The notes: generated by a model from the sequence alone, not told the origin. A DNA stretch of 64,000 bases from Haliotis asinina (GCF_037392515.1 NC_090288.1:59443673-59507672); one strand, 5' to 3'; numbered from the stretch's first letter, positions 40,206 through 52,634 are shown. Program-made: numbers and translations.

Positions 40206-40844
40206 TGTTTAGAAATGGAAATATTTGATTACGTTTACTTGTTGATCATATTTCGTTGACAGAGATTAACTATAGATGCAGACAATCGACATATTGATCA
40301 GGTCGGATGTAGCACATATAAACTTTACTTTTCTTCAGTAAATAGGGATCAAACATCTCGTGAATACCCAAGTTAAACTAGGCATCCACGACGAAGGACT
40401 GTAGGATCGGGCTGCTAGACATGGTGGTTGCATGTCGTCGTGACAAATTGCGTAGATCGATGTGCATGTTCGAATAAACGAACAAAACTACTCAAACACT
40501 AAGTGGACAGACAGTCTATGAAACACCATCACCAGTGGTCTTCTTTCACTCACACACGACAGACACATCTTCCCTACTGACATGGATTGGTAAATTCCTC
40601 GTAAGATACGTACTCAAGTACTTTTTTCACTAAACACTAATGCCTCAGATGCTATCTTTGCCCTTTCAAAGATGAGATAACTAAAAATATTGATATTTAC
40701 AAGGAAACGGCAGCTAAAGATCCAAATACGTTGTCAGAAGATCTTTGGACGAAATATGAAATATACTAGTTTTTTGAAATTTGAGTTAGTCCTAAGGTCT
40801 CTGCCCAATCTGGTGCTCAAAACTTCTTTTGCAAATTACGTTAC

Positions 40845-40977
40845 GTGTGAGACTGAGGAATGAGCTGGGTGAGATTGTGCTGGCATATGTGATCCGTGGC
40901 GAACTTGGTTAAACTCGCAACAACATCGTCGACATCTGTAGATGACAACGCCGTCTTGAAATGGATAGTGTAGACAT
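40845..40977 (-). CDS. Jagged-like Notch ligand, juxtamembrane exon 1
   Basis: Acceptor GTGTCTATATCCAG|ATGTC, donor CACAC|GTAACG; phase 1 in and phase 2 out, fitting both neighbours. Encodes DVYTIHFKTALSSTDVDDVV ... KFATDHICQHNLTQLIPQSHT, which resembles the KIRVEFN ... TTEHICSELRNL segment of vertebrate Jagged proteins. This short exon was found by phase and homology pattern, not by frame length. Confidence 0.72.
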
Positions 40978-41261
40978 CTGGATATAGACACAGAACGAGG
41001 TACATATATATGTTACAACCAGGAATGAGGCGTTATGAATTGTTAACAAGATGGCACGAGCTAGGAATGAAAAGTATCTGCACACTCCAGTTGGAGCGAC
41101 ATTGTAACAACAGGTGCAAAACATAACCATACCATATGGCTGTTATGTTTCCATATGTATATATATTGAAAAGTTTACACGAGGTATTAAATCAGCTACA
41201 TAGTTACCATTCCACTTTAAGCCTACCTTCTGTCACCTTATCAATCCGTGTAGATCCTGAG

Positions 41262-41470
41262 TAGAACTGATCCTCAGAAACTCATGCTTGTCGTAAGGAG
41301 CGACAAACGGGATCGGGTTGTCAGGCTAGCTGACTTGGTTGATACAAGTCATCGTAACCCAATTGCATAGATCGATGCTCATGCTTTTGATCTCTGGATT
41401 GTTTGATCTAGACTCCTATATTTACGGAACATGACTGAGTGCTGGTTTAAAACTTAACTTATTCACTCAC
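41262..41470 (-). repeat. SINE, body-type copy
   Basis: Reverse-complement body; contains GATCGGGTTGTCAGGCTAGC and CCCAATTGCATAGATCGATG. Confidence 0.8.
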
Positions 41471-41524
41471 ACGGACACCTTATCAACAGGTATACTCTCC
41501 GTACACTTTCTAAGTAGTCAGTTG

Positions 41525-41600
41525 ATGGAGTGAGTGAGTGAGTTTGGGTATACGCCGCTTGTAGGAATATTCTAGCAACATAACGGCGGCGAACACCATA
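41525..41600 (+). repeat. SINE fragment
   Basis: GAGTGAGTGAGTGAGTTTGG followed by ACGCCGCTTGTAGGAATATTC; only the body's 5' part. Confidence 0.6.
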
Positions 41601-41794
41601 AATGGATTTCATACAGTGTACCTATGTGGGAAAGCAAACCTGGGTGTTTCAGCGAGACAGCCAATCCTGATGAAGGAACTAGACCCTGGCGTGAAAGGTC
41701 CTTCCAAAGGAGTAGTCCATAAAGCATCATGTCGTCATGACTACAAACACGTGTTAATCCTGGGTGGATTCACACCCTTCACTGGTGTGAGAGT

Positions 41795-41945
41795 GAGTGA
41801 CTGAGCGAGTGAGTTTAGTGTCACGCCGCACTCAGCAATATTCTAGCTGTGGTCTGTGGCGGTGGTCTGTGAACAATCGAGTCTGGACCAGACAATCCAG
41901 TGATCAATAACATGAGCATCGATCTGCGCAATTGGGAACAGACAT
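41795..41945 (+). repeat. SINE, partial body-type copy
   Basis: GAGTGAGTTTAGTGTCACGC to GCGCAATTGGGAACAGA, with a short internal duplication (GCTGTGGTCTGTGGCGGTGG). Confidence 0.8.
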
Positions 41946-42188
41946 TTGGGAACCATCAGTGTGCGAAATGAGAAAGACAACCACTTATAATGACTCATCA
42001 AGGATATTCTGGTACAAGTTCGACTGAGCACAACGGCCATCGCAACTCTGACGATTAGATTTAAGATTAATAAAGCGTTATCAGATGTACTCTGCATCCT
42101 TAGGATTTTACATTTACAGAGTACTGCCCCAATTTGACATACACTGACATGCACAAGTACCGTCATGTTATCGGTCTTGCATACATAC

Positions 42189-44825
42189 CTGCTGGATCTA
42201 TTGTTGGAGGAATGCTCGTTGGGCTTGTTTTGGAGTATCTTGAAAGTTTCTTTGTAGATTTTGTTTCTCTGGCTGTGTGTTCAGATCTGACATTTTCACT
42301 AGTATTTATTTCCATCGGCGTTGAATGACTTATCGGCACTGCTGACGCTACCGAACGTGTTGTCGTTGACGTTGACGTTGACTTTGACGTCGTTATTTGA
42401 GGGGTAGTTATATATGTAGACCGTGTAGTCATGGTGCTTTTTCTGCGGCTAACAGATGTGGGAAGGAATGTGGTGCTGAGCGGTTCATGTAAGGAAATAC
42501 CTGGCCCTGTGGATGAATATCTAATTGCGGCGGACCTCGTTGTAGACGCTGTCGTCTTTGTCTCTGTAGATGATGACACAGTAATTGATGAAGAGGCATA
42601 TGTAGCGTCAAGCTTCATGTCACAGTTGCTCCCAGACCAAGGATGAACACATATACACTTGAAGGTTGTGTCGTTTGTGACACATGTGCCATTGTTAAAG
42701 CACGGGGAGCCCATGCAAGGATCTATCGTGGTGGAGCAAAATGGGCCAGTCAAACCAGACGCACAGATACACGTGACTTGACCATCTGTCTCCAGACAAG
42801 TTGACCCCTCACTACACTGACTCTTTGCACAAAGGTCAACAGCCACATCACATCGCTGTCCGGTCCATCCGAAGACACAGGAACAGGTGTAACCGTAAAA
42901 ATGGTCAGTGCAGCTACCCCCATTTAAACATGGTTTCCAGGTGCAGTTATCAACGAAATCTCCACAAACACTTCCCGTCCAGTTGCCAGGACATGTACAG
43001 CGGAATCCGCCATCGTAATTGACACATGTGCCGTTGTTGAGACACTGTGGGGAGAGACACTCATTGACGTCAATGTCGCAGTCGTGACCTGTCCAATAGC
43101 TGTTACAGGTACACTTGTACCCTCCTGGAACGTCAACACACGTGGCGTTGTTCTGACAAGGTCCGGCAGAACATTCATCAATTTGTGTCTGGCACTGTTG
43201 TCCGGTGTACCCACCTGAGCAGTGACATCTGTAACCCTCAGCAGTATTGGTGCAGGTCCCACTGTTACCACATGGACTGGGTGGGGCACAAGCATCTTGT
43301 TTGTACTGACAGGTCAACCCCTTCCATCCAGGTTTACAGCTGCAGTTATATCCACCGTCATAGTTATAACATGAGCTGCCGTGGACGCAAATACGAAGTG
43401 CACATTCATCTATGTCATCATCACACTTCTGCCCCTTCCATCCATCAATGCACTCACATTGATAGGTTCCGTTGTAGTTTCTGCACCCTGTGGAATGATC
43501 ACAAAGGTTCAGTTTACACTCATCGACATCCTGTTCACAATGGTCACCGGTCCATCCAGAGGGACAGACGCACCAGGAACCAGTCTCGTTGCCCTGGCAC
43601 GTGCCCCCGTTGTCACACGAGCCCCCGTTACATGACCCAATGAAATGTTCGCACGTGCTCCCTGACCAGTCCAAGCTACAGATGCAGTGAAAGCTACCCA
43701 GTGAGTTGATACAGGCGCCTTGGTTCAGACATGGTTTGCGTATGCATTCATTTATATCTGTGGAGCAGTTATTCCCCGTCCAGCCTCTAGAACAGTTACA
43801 GATGAACCCTCCAGGGGTGTTGATACACGTAGCGCCATTGTCACAAGCCCCTTCCTCGCATTCATCCGTGTCTAATTCACAGCGTTGTCCATGCCAGGAC
43901 GACTCACAGACGCACTGATAGGTGTGTGTGCCGTCAAAACATGTCCCGTTCTTTAGACATGGGTTGCTGCGACAAAAACCGATGAAAGTCTCACAATTAA
44001 CTCCGGACCAGCCCGGGGCGCATGCGCAGGTTGACGTATAGTCGTTAGCTTTTATACAAGTACCACCATTTTGACATGGGGTGAGAGAGCATGGGTCATC
44101 TGACTTCGTACAGAGTGTCCCTCGCCACTGTTGATCACACTCACATTTAAACGTGGTATCGTTTTGGAAACAACTGCCGCCGTTTTGACAAGGGTTTGGG
44201 GAACATCTGTCAAGTAATGTTTGGCATGTTGTCCCTGTCCAGCCTTCCGGACATGCGCAAACGTACATATCCATGTGGTTAATACAAGTAGCCCCATTCC
44301 TACACAGTCCTGGAGGACACGCAGGGTTGAGATCTGTACATCGTTCACCCACCCACTTTTGTGGGCAGGTACAGTTAAATCCACCCTGCTCGTTGGTACA
44401 TGTTCCACCATTTGCACAAGGAAGTAGCTTACACTCGTTGACATCTTCTGTACAATTGTCCCCTGTCCAACTGGCTGTACACCCACACACAACCCTCCCC
44501 GAAGACACTTTACATGTACCACCATTATAACATGGGCTGGGGTCACACCCAGGATTATATGTCTCACAGGTCGGCCCTGACCACCCTTGTGAACAACTAC
44601 AGGAGAACGTTATAGAGCCGCTGATGCAGGTACCATTGTTTTTACATGGGTTAGTTGCACACAACGATTGGGGAGTGTCACATGATCGACCTGTCCAGCC
44701 TTCGTTGCACGTACACGTGTAATTTCCGGCGGTGTTTGCGCACGTGCTGTTACCCGGGCATACGCGAGTCGGTTGAGACTGGGAGCACTCGTCGATGTCC
44801 TCTTCACACTTGTCACCCTGCCAAC
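42189..44825 (-). CDS. Jagged-like Notch ligand, large exon: 19 EGF repeats and Ser/Thr-rich stalk
   Basis: One 2,637-bp exon between TTTTGTAG|GTTGG and CAG|GTATGT, phase 1 on both sides. After completing the DSL domain it encodes 19 EGF repeats (about residues 226-960), each with six cysteines and mostly the C-x-N-G-G-T-C ... C-x-C-x-x-G-W-x-G-x-x-C form. Repeats 1, 4, 9, 10, 12, 13, 15 and 16 start with D/Q-x-D/N-E-C, the calcium-binding version. After EGF19 comes ~135 residues rich in Ser, Thr and Lys without cysteine, a mucin-like stalk. Vertebrate Jagged proteins have 16 EGF repeats followed by a cysteine-rich region instead. Packing all EGF repeats into a single exon is unusual and suggests past intron loss. 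Confidence 0.93.
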
Positions 44826-44883
44826 CTACAAAAGACACAACCCTTAGTGAGGTAAGAGGTCCCCCTAAATGATTGTGGGCGTT

Positions 44884-45125
44884 CTTTGAGTGAATAAGTG
44901 AGTTTAGTTTTACGTCACACCCAGCGATATTCCAGCTATATAACGGGAGTATGTAAATAATTGAGTTTGAACCAGACAATCAAATGATCATCATCAGCAG
45001 CATTGATCCTCGCTGTTGCGACACGACATGTATAATCTGACCACCCGATCCCGTTAGTCGCTTCTCATGACAAGAATGGGTTACTGAAGATCAACTGTAA
45101 CGCGGATCTTCACGGGTGGGGGTAC
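44884..45125 (+). repeat. SINE, full body copy
   Basis: GAATAAGTGAGTTTAGTTTT to GATCTTCACGGG; lies in the intron next to the large EGF exon. Confidence 0.88.
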
Positions 45126-45383
45126 CATGAGGCACTCCACATATTGTACTTATGCAGTGCAGATCACGTCATGAATCTGAACGATTATGAGTGGGTGTTT
45201 TAAACTCTTCATACCCCGTATTATTGTTCTTGCTGGTGAGGAGAATATTGCCGCCTACATTGCAGGAAACAACAGCCATGTGCAATTTGTTGGCAAGAAA
45301 TAATTCCTTCTTACATCGTGACATTTTCCGGGACCCGACTTCTTCCCTTGCGTTCTGTTCGTGTGCCTGGGACACATACAAAC

Positions 45384-45542
45384 AGATGCATGTACACGAC
45401 AGTATATATGCATGTACACGACAGTATATATGCATGTACACGACAGTATATATGCATGTACACGACAGTATATATGCATGTCACGACATTATATATGCAT
45501 GTCACGACAGTATATATGCATGTCACGACAGTATATATGCAT
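45384..45542. repeat. 21/22-bp minisatellite abutting the DSL-exon donor
   Basis: Units CATGTACACGACAGTATATATG (shown here split: CATGTACACGAC + AGTATATATG), about four copies, then CATGTCACGACAGTATATATG-type units, about three copies. The last unit merges into the splice donor (GGTATGCATATATACTG on the minus strand). Confidence 0.92.
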
Positions 45543-45544
45543 AC

Positions 45545-45672
45545 CTTTGTTGCAGTGTATGATTCCTGTCGCGTGGTCGCAGTAGGAGTTAATGTAGGTG
45601 GTGGTGCAGTTGATGGAGCAGTCATGGCCGTAGTAGTTGGGGGTGCACCTAACGTTGACGTCTAACACTAAC
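45545..45672 (-). CDS. Jagged-like Notch ligand, DSL-domain exon
   Basis: Acceptor TATATCTTCAG|GTTAG, donor CAAAG|GTATGC; phase 2 in, phase 1 out. Encodes VNVRCTPNYYGHDCSINC ... CDHATGIIHCNKG and, with the next exon, WQGDKC: the DSL (Delta/Serrate/LAG-2) domain that contacts Notch. The six cysteines fall at about residues 185, 194, 198, 207, 216 and 225. The spacing C-x8-C-x3-C is normal. The following loop is 8 residues, against about 11 in vertebrate Jagged, and lacks the RPRDDxFGHY sequence usually found there, so the receptor-binding face may differ. Confidence 0.92.
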
Positions 45673-46519
45673 CTGAAGATATACATTTAGTTTGGTTATT
45701 GTTCGACTTGATTAACGTGTTTCTGTTCCATACAAAGCCTTTTTACAGTTTTATATGCTAACCGGGATGTGTCTTTGAGTAAGTCACAGGCTTTTAGGCC
45801 AAAGAAAGCAAATCTGCAGTATCCTCAAGAGTAACTGGACCATCCGTGCAGCTTCCAGTAACGATAAGTGCGATGCTGATAACTACCGTAGAAACCCACT
45901 TATGCAGTACACTGCAGGCCCACAAACATTATGATCAAATATAACCGTATTATCTAATCAAATCGTTTATATTGATTGCGAAGGTATTTATATGTTAAAT
46001 GATTACACAATACCATTTGGAATGTGAACAAATTAGCAAATGCTATATTTGGGATTATACTTTCCTAATAAAGTACCGAACCTATTTCTTTGGTTGGGTT
46101 GAGTCACAGTTGCTGAGTGGGTGATCTGACTTTGTGTGCTGACGATTAGGTGTGGTTTCGAATTCAGATGGGATTCCCAAACACCAAATATAAAAATGTA
46201 TGACATATGTTAAATATTTGTAAAATGTTCACACATTTAATTATGCCGAATATTTACATTTGTTGACGCTTACCCTTTTGTACGTTTGCCACACATAATT
46301 TACGTTTCTAAGAGGTGACCTTGAAAAACGATTGGACTAAATTTTCTACCGGGCAAAAGAAAGTTATCACCGACTTCAATTGACCAAAAATAGAAAATGT
46401 ATGTGAGATTTATGATAATCATTTTACAGAAAGAATTTTTCAATAATTTGACTAGAAATGCATTGTAGTGAAAAATTAAAAATTACACAAATCAAAGTTC
46501 ATTAAAAAAGTGCGTAAGA

Positions 46520-47225
46520 AGTCACATAATGAGACAAGAGCCAGGGAACCCGTCATCAATAGCGAGTGTGAGCACCGTGGGCATCTATACACGTCTCCTC
46601 ATCGTCAGTCGGCGGCTGACGTCAGCAGGAAGCCCTGTTCCCTACGTCCAAGAGAGTCAAGTGCCCCTGTTCCTTGGAGGTGGTACGCGACGTCACGAAA
46701 TCCCAGAGATGTTCAGTGTTGTTCATGTCTGGTGAACACGCTGGTTAAGGCAATCTGTTGACTTTAACATTGTGCAGCTAGTTCCGAACAATTCTGGCGG
46801 TTTCAACACTTTATCCCTGTATCGCTGGGCATCAAACTGCCTCGGATGATACACAGTTCTCTGTCCATCAGTTCATCACCTTTATATCGAAAAATTGAAC
46901 TCCGCCATCGTTCCTGAACAGACTGAACAGATTGAACCGATTATCATCTGTAAAGAGCACTTGCTGGCACCGACGTTCAGTTAGTGCTCATTGCGGTCTT
47001 CGTTGACGATGTAGACGGGTGGAGACTATGACATGGAAGGAGCGGTCGCAATAGCAAGTGGAAGGTTGAAGTGCGTGCCCCGGATGTATCGGTCTTCGGT
47101 CGGTGTCGTGACTCTTGATCTTTCGTTCCTATCCAGATGCGCTAGCGTAAGTCTTGGCATATTCGTGGTAGTGTTTTGGTTATTGCATGCTTTTTCTGTC
47201 CAACATCTGTATTTATGCCACAATC
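46520..47225 (-). pseudogene. Tc1-like transposase pseudogene
   Basis: On the minus strand, in broken frames: DRNERSRVTTPTEDRYIRGT (DNA-binding part), VLFTDDNRFNLF (catalytic-Asp region), DAQRYRDKVLKPP and an MRRRVYRCPRC-type end. Many stops. Lies in the intron between the MNNL exons at 47.5 kb and the DSL exon. Confidence 0.6.
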
Positions 47226-47483
47226 ATACTCGTGCATCTGGACCAAATGACCACTTTGGAGAGTACGTCTTGTCTGCCGTTTTCTGACAGCTGTGTTATC
47301 GGGATCAAGTTGCGTTTTAGCGAATGTTTTCTGCTTGGTTTTAAACCCGTACCAGCGTCTTTTGTGTATTTTTTGTTTCATACAGTTAAAACTTTCTTTT
47401 GCTCTGTAGTTTACAAGTGCGTATTGCCTTTAAGTATGATTTAGAGATCATCTTTGGTCTCACTATCACTGTCAATGACTTAC

Positions 47484-47644
47484 ACAGTACTCAATCTCGT
47501 GCCAGTCAGCGTTAAGGGCTCCACAGCAGTTGAGTTCGTTGTCAAGGGAGTTGTGAGGGTGGTGTTGAACACGTCAATGACGTCTGGAGCGCCATCTGCA
47601 TCACTGTCCACAACATTTATCAGGAAAGGTGTTCCCGTGCCTTG
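47484..47644 (-). CDS. Jagged-like Notch ligand, MNNL/C2 exon 3
   Basis: Acceptor GTTTACTACAG|CAAGG, donor ACTGT|GTAAGT; phase 0 in, phase 2 out. Encodes QGTGTPFLINVVDSDADGAP ... DVIDVFNTTLTTPL ... LTGTRLST, corresponding to the end of the N-terminal C2-like region of Jagged (LxVEAWDxSND ... II ... ), which binds membrane lipids in vertebrate ligands. Its DSDADGAPD run may be a metal-binding loop. Its acceptor region is tandemly duplicated just upstream. Confidence 0.85.
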
Positions 47645-47882
47645 CTGTAGTAAACAAGTACCGAAAGTTTACGAGGAGGAAGGGGGTGGTGGTGATGGGG
47701 GTGGTCGGGAGCGGGGGATATGTCATCGCATTTAATCTGTCAATCTTTGATTAGCACGTGCCTTGCTGTTGTAAACAAGTACCGAAAGTTTACGAGGAGG
47801 AAGGGGGTGGTTGTGGTGGTGGTGGTCGGGAGCGGGGGATATGACATCGCATTTTATCTGTCAATCTTTGATTAGCATGCGC
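47633..47882. repeat. ~122-bp tandem duplication carrying the exon acceptor
   Basis: CGTGCCTTGCTGTAGTAAAC ... to GATTAGCA, then the same again from about 47,757 (CGTGCCTTGCTGTTGTAAAC). Both copies contain, on the minus strand, TTTAC(T/A)ACAG|CAAGGCACG. Confidence 0.88.
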
Positions 47883-48027
47883 CTTGAATACCTTAATAAT
47901 GACGATTCATATTGGCAAATAGGTCGTTTTAGAAATCTTAAATCGCTTGTTAATTGTCTGTGGCCTCTTTTACTCCCTGGTGTAGAAACTCAAACTCACA
48001 AACACTGTCTCACTCACTAGCACAAAA

Positions 48028-51000
48028 ATGGCGCTAACCCACAAACACTGGCTCTCACAACATTGCCTCTCACTCAACTGGCGACACTCACTCATTAGAC
48101 ACTCACTTTCTCTTCGTTTACTAACTTATAGCACAGATGCCAAGTCACTAATACAAACCGAGGTATGCGCACAAAAAGGGGGGGTTAAAGATTTACACTT
48201 ATCGCCACTAACTCACAGAGACTCAAAATATATGAATTTCTTCGAAAGTATTCACGAGTTATTAAGCCAGTCAATAGATTTCGTATTTACAAAGACTGAT
48301 CCAAGTATAGATCTAATTGTACAAGCATTTTGTACAGATGAATCAGATACAAAACGATCACGAGCTGGTAAGAGAAGAAACAGAGCTCAAATTTGGCATG
48401 ATGTAGAGTGTGATACACTGAAAAAAAGAAAGATGCAAATATTTCAAAAAGTTTCGTAAATTTAACGATGCTCGAGCTTTAGAGGATTACCGTTGCATTC
48501 GAAATACGTATAATGCATTTTGTAAACAAAAACGAAGTGAATATTTGATACTGAAGAAACAACAATTAGAAATCAGTATTAACAAAACTAAACAGTTTTG
48601 GTCTTCTCTGAAAAAATGAAGGAGAATGTCATGCAAACAAATGATACTGAGACCAACAAATGGTGTTGAGACCAACAAATGATATTGAGACCAACAAATG
48701 GTGTTCACATATTAAAGAATTGTCTTCAAATGAAATCAATTGTGCCATGAACAACTATACAGTCAAACAGTGCAATAAAAATAATGATCGAAGACAGTAA
48801 TATAAATAATTCAAAGATAAATGACGCTCCAATAACTCGAGAGGAAATCTTAAATAGCATTAGACAAGTGAAGCTGAACAAAATACCAGGAATAGGTGAT
48901 ATTATCTCCTATGTTTTTCTTACACACATCAGATATTTTACTCCTGTATCTTGAATTATTGCTTAATGTCTTTCTTGAAAATGCGGTTTTTTCCCATATC
49001 CATGGTCGATTGGTAGAATTGTACCTATTCATAAACATGGCGATAAAAATCAAACTGAAACTTATAGAGGCATTTCTCTTCTAAGTGTCTTTAATAAAAT
49101 ATTCACTGGCATCATAGATAAACGTTTGGTATTTGGGGCAGAATCCGTTCATAAGATACCATCACGAGGGATGCCTATTTTAAATCAGGTATTATAAAGG
49201 ATCCTTTTACTAATATCAGTTCCCATTTAATTACTGCATTTTAAAAAGAATTGGATTTGTTAAATAAATTGTAAATATATATATTTTTAGTATTGATAGT
49301 CTAGATTAGTAACTGAGATTGTTAGTGGCTTTACCCTCAAAGGGGGTTGAAGTATTTTAAAAGTATTGTCCTCCTGAGAGGGTACGTAAGTCCCAAAACA
49401 TTCGATGTGAATTTAAGCCTACCAGGTTTTTAATCGTAGTAAAGATGTTATTTTAATTTTGGCTAGCATTTCACACTCCAGCGGCTGAAGGGATGATGTA
49501 AATCCAACTTGGGTCCATACAGGTAGCCAAGGTACTGTAAGTCCCCATGGTCCCTAGTATGGTGATCTACCTTCAGGTGTTGGCGATCTATAGCCGGTGT
49601 TTTATTTTGTATTGCCTGCTTTAATCATTAGAATGTTTTACTTTTCCCTGCTAGTTTTATACCCATATCTGTGATACCCTAGTATTTGTACTGTCCATCG
49701 TGACAGGTTTCATTCTTGAAAATGTTTTCATTTTTCTCATAGAAATTGATTTCGTCACGATTTGGCTGAGATATTGCCGATGTGACGTTAAATTTGGACC
49801 AACTAACTGAATTTGATAAGATAACCGAATCCCAAGCTGGTTTTAGAAAAGGATATACGACTGCTGGCAACATATTTGTTTTACATTCACCTATACAGAA
49901 AGACTAAAATATGAAAGGTACAAAATTTTACGTTCTCTTAGTGGATTTTGCAAAGACGTTCCTTCAAGATAATCATTCCTTCAGGTATAAAATGCGTAAA
50001 CGTTTATGAAGTATTTATGATAGCGTAAAGATGTGTGTGGGGTAGAAAGAGAAAAATGTGAAATATCGGAAAATTCTGAGAGCCAAATAGGAGTAAGCAA
50101 AGGTTGTATCTTGAGCCCATTTCTATTTTCATTCTTTATCAGTAAACTAGCAACGCACGCCCATGAAACAACTGTTCAAATAGTATTCAGTTGCATCCAC
50201 ATATAGTGCATTGCTATAGGTATAGTACAGCTATTTCTCTGATGATGTCATACTTTTCTATAGCACTATCCGTGGATTACAAGCAGAAATAAATGAATTA
50301 GAAAATGCTGTAATGAATGAAACTATGAAACAAAGACAAAACTATCGTTAATATTTTCATGAAAGAAGGTACACATGCTGCAAAGAAGATATTGTTGTTT
50401 GAAGGTGAAATAAAATAAACAACTACGTCTTATAAATGCCTAGGAATTTATGTTACTACATATTACTAGATACTAGGCATTACTAGATACCATTTTTTAT
50501 ATCTATACTTCGATGCTAAGATTGGTCCCATACTTCTGTATGGTTCTGTGGTTTGGGGACTCCATTCATTTGATACGCTAGAAAATATACATTAGTTATC
50601 CATTGAAAGGATCCACTTCAGACATAATGGTTTATGGTGAGTGTGGTAGACTTCCATTATATGTTGAATAAAAAATGAGAGTAGTAAAATATTGGTTAAA
50701 ATCTTAAATATGCCATCTTACCCAAATAATGTTACAATATGATGATTCTGTACGACAGAAAAGGAAAACGTGATTGGGTTACAGATGTTAAACAGTTACT
50801 ATTTTTCTACTTGTTTCGGTAGTATATATCTAGAATATTGCCATGGTTCGCACCCAAATTTCCTAATATCCATTAACCAATGGTTACAAGGTAAATATCT
50901 CCGGAGTTGGCTTGACCAATTATCTGTGTCAAATAAATGTTTTTATTTCCGAATGTGTGAGATATCTGTATAAAATAAAACCTATTCATCATCTTTGACT

Positions 51001-51360
51001 GTTCGGAAATATAGAATTACACTTACAATATTTTATTGCTCATCTCATGATTGGTTAATAGAAATAGGTAGATATACTGGAGTGAACAAGGACGATAGAA
51101 TATGTAAATTATGTGATTCGAATCTAAAGGAGGATGAATATCATTTTCATTGTGTCTGTCCACCTTTTCACACTTTGAAGAACAAGTATATTAAGAAATA
51201 TTACTTTGTACATCACAATATTTATAAATCTATATCTCTGTTAACCTATTCTAGCATGGAAGACCTGGAAAATTGCCAATGTTTCTGTGCCATGTCTTTC
51301 TACACAGAACGAATGTACACTCTACTGCCTCATAATAATACAGTCAACATATAGAAAGAT
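48028..51360 (+). pseudogene. Decayed LINE retrotransposon within an intron
   Basis: A ~3.3-kb element in order: pre-RT region (IWHDVECDTLKKRKM, then YRCIRNTYNAFCKQKRSEYL and FWSSLKK; 48,370-48,620), early RT (ILNSIRQVKLNKIPGIGD; 48,850), a GISLLSVFNKIF-like part (49,070), QAGFRKGYTTAGNIFVLHSP (49,830-49,890) and VLLVDFAKTFLQ (49,940), then the C-terminal RYTGVNKDDRICKLCDSN...EDEYHFHCVCPPF (50,995-51,354). Numerous stops and shifts; only the last part is still open. It is in the intron between the MNNL exons at 51.4 and 47.5 kb, opposite to the gene. Confidence 0.82.
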
Positions 51361-51415
51361 AATTATTAAGTCCAGTTGTTACAAGGATAACTTAACGTTA
51401 TTGTTTTTCACTTAC

Positions 51416-51551
51416 TGAGTGCCAGTTAGGTAGGTGCAGAACAACGGGGTTGAGCGTTTTGTTGCCGATGTGGTTGTCGAAGGTGACGTTGTTGGCGTCG
51501 TATGTGACATCGGTGGCTACGTACGCTCCTCTGCATGTACCACTGACCAAA
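51416..51551 (-). CDS. Jagged-like Notch ligand, MNNL/C2 exon 2
   Basis: Acceptor CTGTGTTACAG|TTTGG, donor CACTCA|GTAAGT; phase 2 in, phase 0 out. Encodes LVSGTCRGAYVATDVTYDAN ... FDNHIGNKTLNPVVLHLPNW. It continues the β-sandwich started on the previous exon; the xxVxLPxxW ending matches the strand before LLVEAWD in vertebrate Jagged. Phase fits both neighbours. Confidence 0.82.
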
Positions 51552-52415
51552 CTGTAACACAGATGGAAGCTAACCGACCTGAGAACTCACAAGAGATCAT
51601 TCGATCTGATCTACCGCTGAAAGGGTATGAACAATGGAATCGAAGATAATTAATCCCCTGCAGCGGAGATGTTGTGACTCTGTCGTTAACGTCAACGTTG
51701 AGCACGCTGGTTTGACTATCGTTATTGGTGTAAAGTATGAAATCTGTAGTGTTAAATTCAGAGATATTTCTGGAATATTGCACACTGGACATATCCTTGG
51801 CTGCAGCAACTGATGAATATCACGCTCCACTCCAAACTAAACAACAACGTACTGGAGATGGCCCCTTGGCCACAATTGGAAAATGTGAAACGAAAACGTT
51901 TGCTCCGATAACGCAGATTAAAACAGCCATGGGCCATGCTAGTCACACCTAATTAATGGATAGCCTGGTCCACTTCCAGACCTACCATAAGGAATGAGTA
52001 ATGGTGCACAGCAACAACATTGTCTGACAGGACAATACTATACAACTGCAATAATTTGTTGGATGAAAGATAAAGTCATCAGAACAAAGTTATGTTTTAA
52101 TGTTTCTGTTATCTTAACTTCTGCCATTATGCCTGCTCACCTGGAACTCACGCGGCGTGTTATTTTAACGGGTCTGAGTTTTGGGAGGTCTGCGTTTAAG
52201 CTACCAACGAAAAGAGCCCATCTGACCACTGGACCCCAGATTGAACATCCAGACGCCAATCCACTTTATCACAGAGTCACAGACAAAACAATCAACCGAA
52301 CTGAATACAATTCACCGCCCTTGGCTTAACCGTGCAAAGTATAGGAAAGTATAGTGTGAAGTACAAAACTCGCCTGTCTAAACAGACAATGGACTGTGCT
52401 CAGTATGGAACTCAC

Positions 52416-52576
52416 CTGCCAAGACAGAGTATGAACTGCGTGTCGCACTGGTTTGGACACACGTAGCCGAAGGTGGGATGTGTATTTTCATCGCAACATC
52501 GGTTGTCCTGGGTTACGCCTTTCACGTTGACGTACTTGCGGAAATGCAGATGCACGTCTACGCTGCACAAGCTTTC
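52416..52576 (-). CDS. Jagged-like Notch ligand, MNNL exon 1
   Basis: Acceptor GTTCCCCAG|GAAAG, donor GGCAG|GTGAGT; phase 0 in, phase 2 out. Encodes SLCSVDVHLHFRKYVNVKGV, NRCCDENTHPTFGYVCPNQC and DTQFILCLG. This is the MNNL signature (F-x-L-x-F-x-N-x-x-G ... C-C ... C ... C-D-x-x-F-x-x-C-L) of Notch ligands. Confidence 0.9.
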
Positions 52577-52634
52577 CTGGGGAACCAAAGGATTTTCTTA
52601 TACATTAGAATTAAAATCATATATTTAATGTATT

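Noticed and set aside
42429..44855. Many plus-strand and alternative frames opposite the EGF exon
   Set aside because: Shadows of the minus-strand EGF coding sequence; no independent signal.
45169..45665. Several overlapping frames with repeated YMHVHDSI/HIYCRVHAYIL-type motifs
   Set aside because: Translations of the 21/22-bp minisatellite on both strands.
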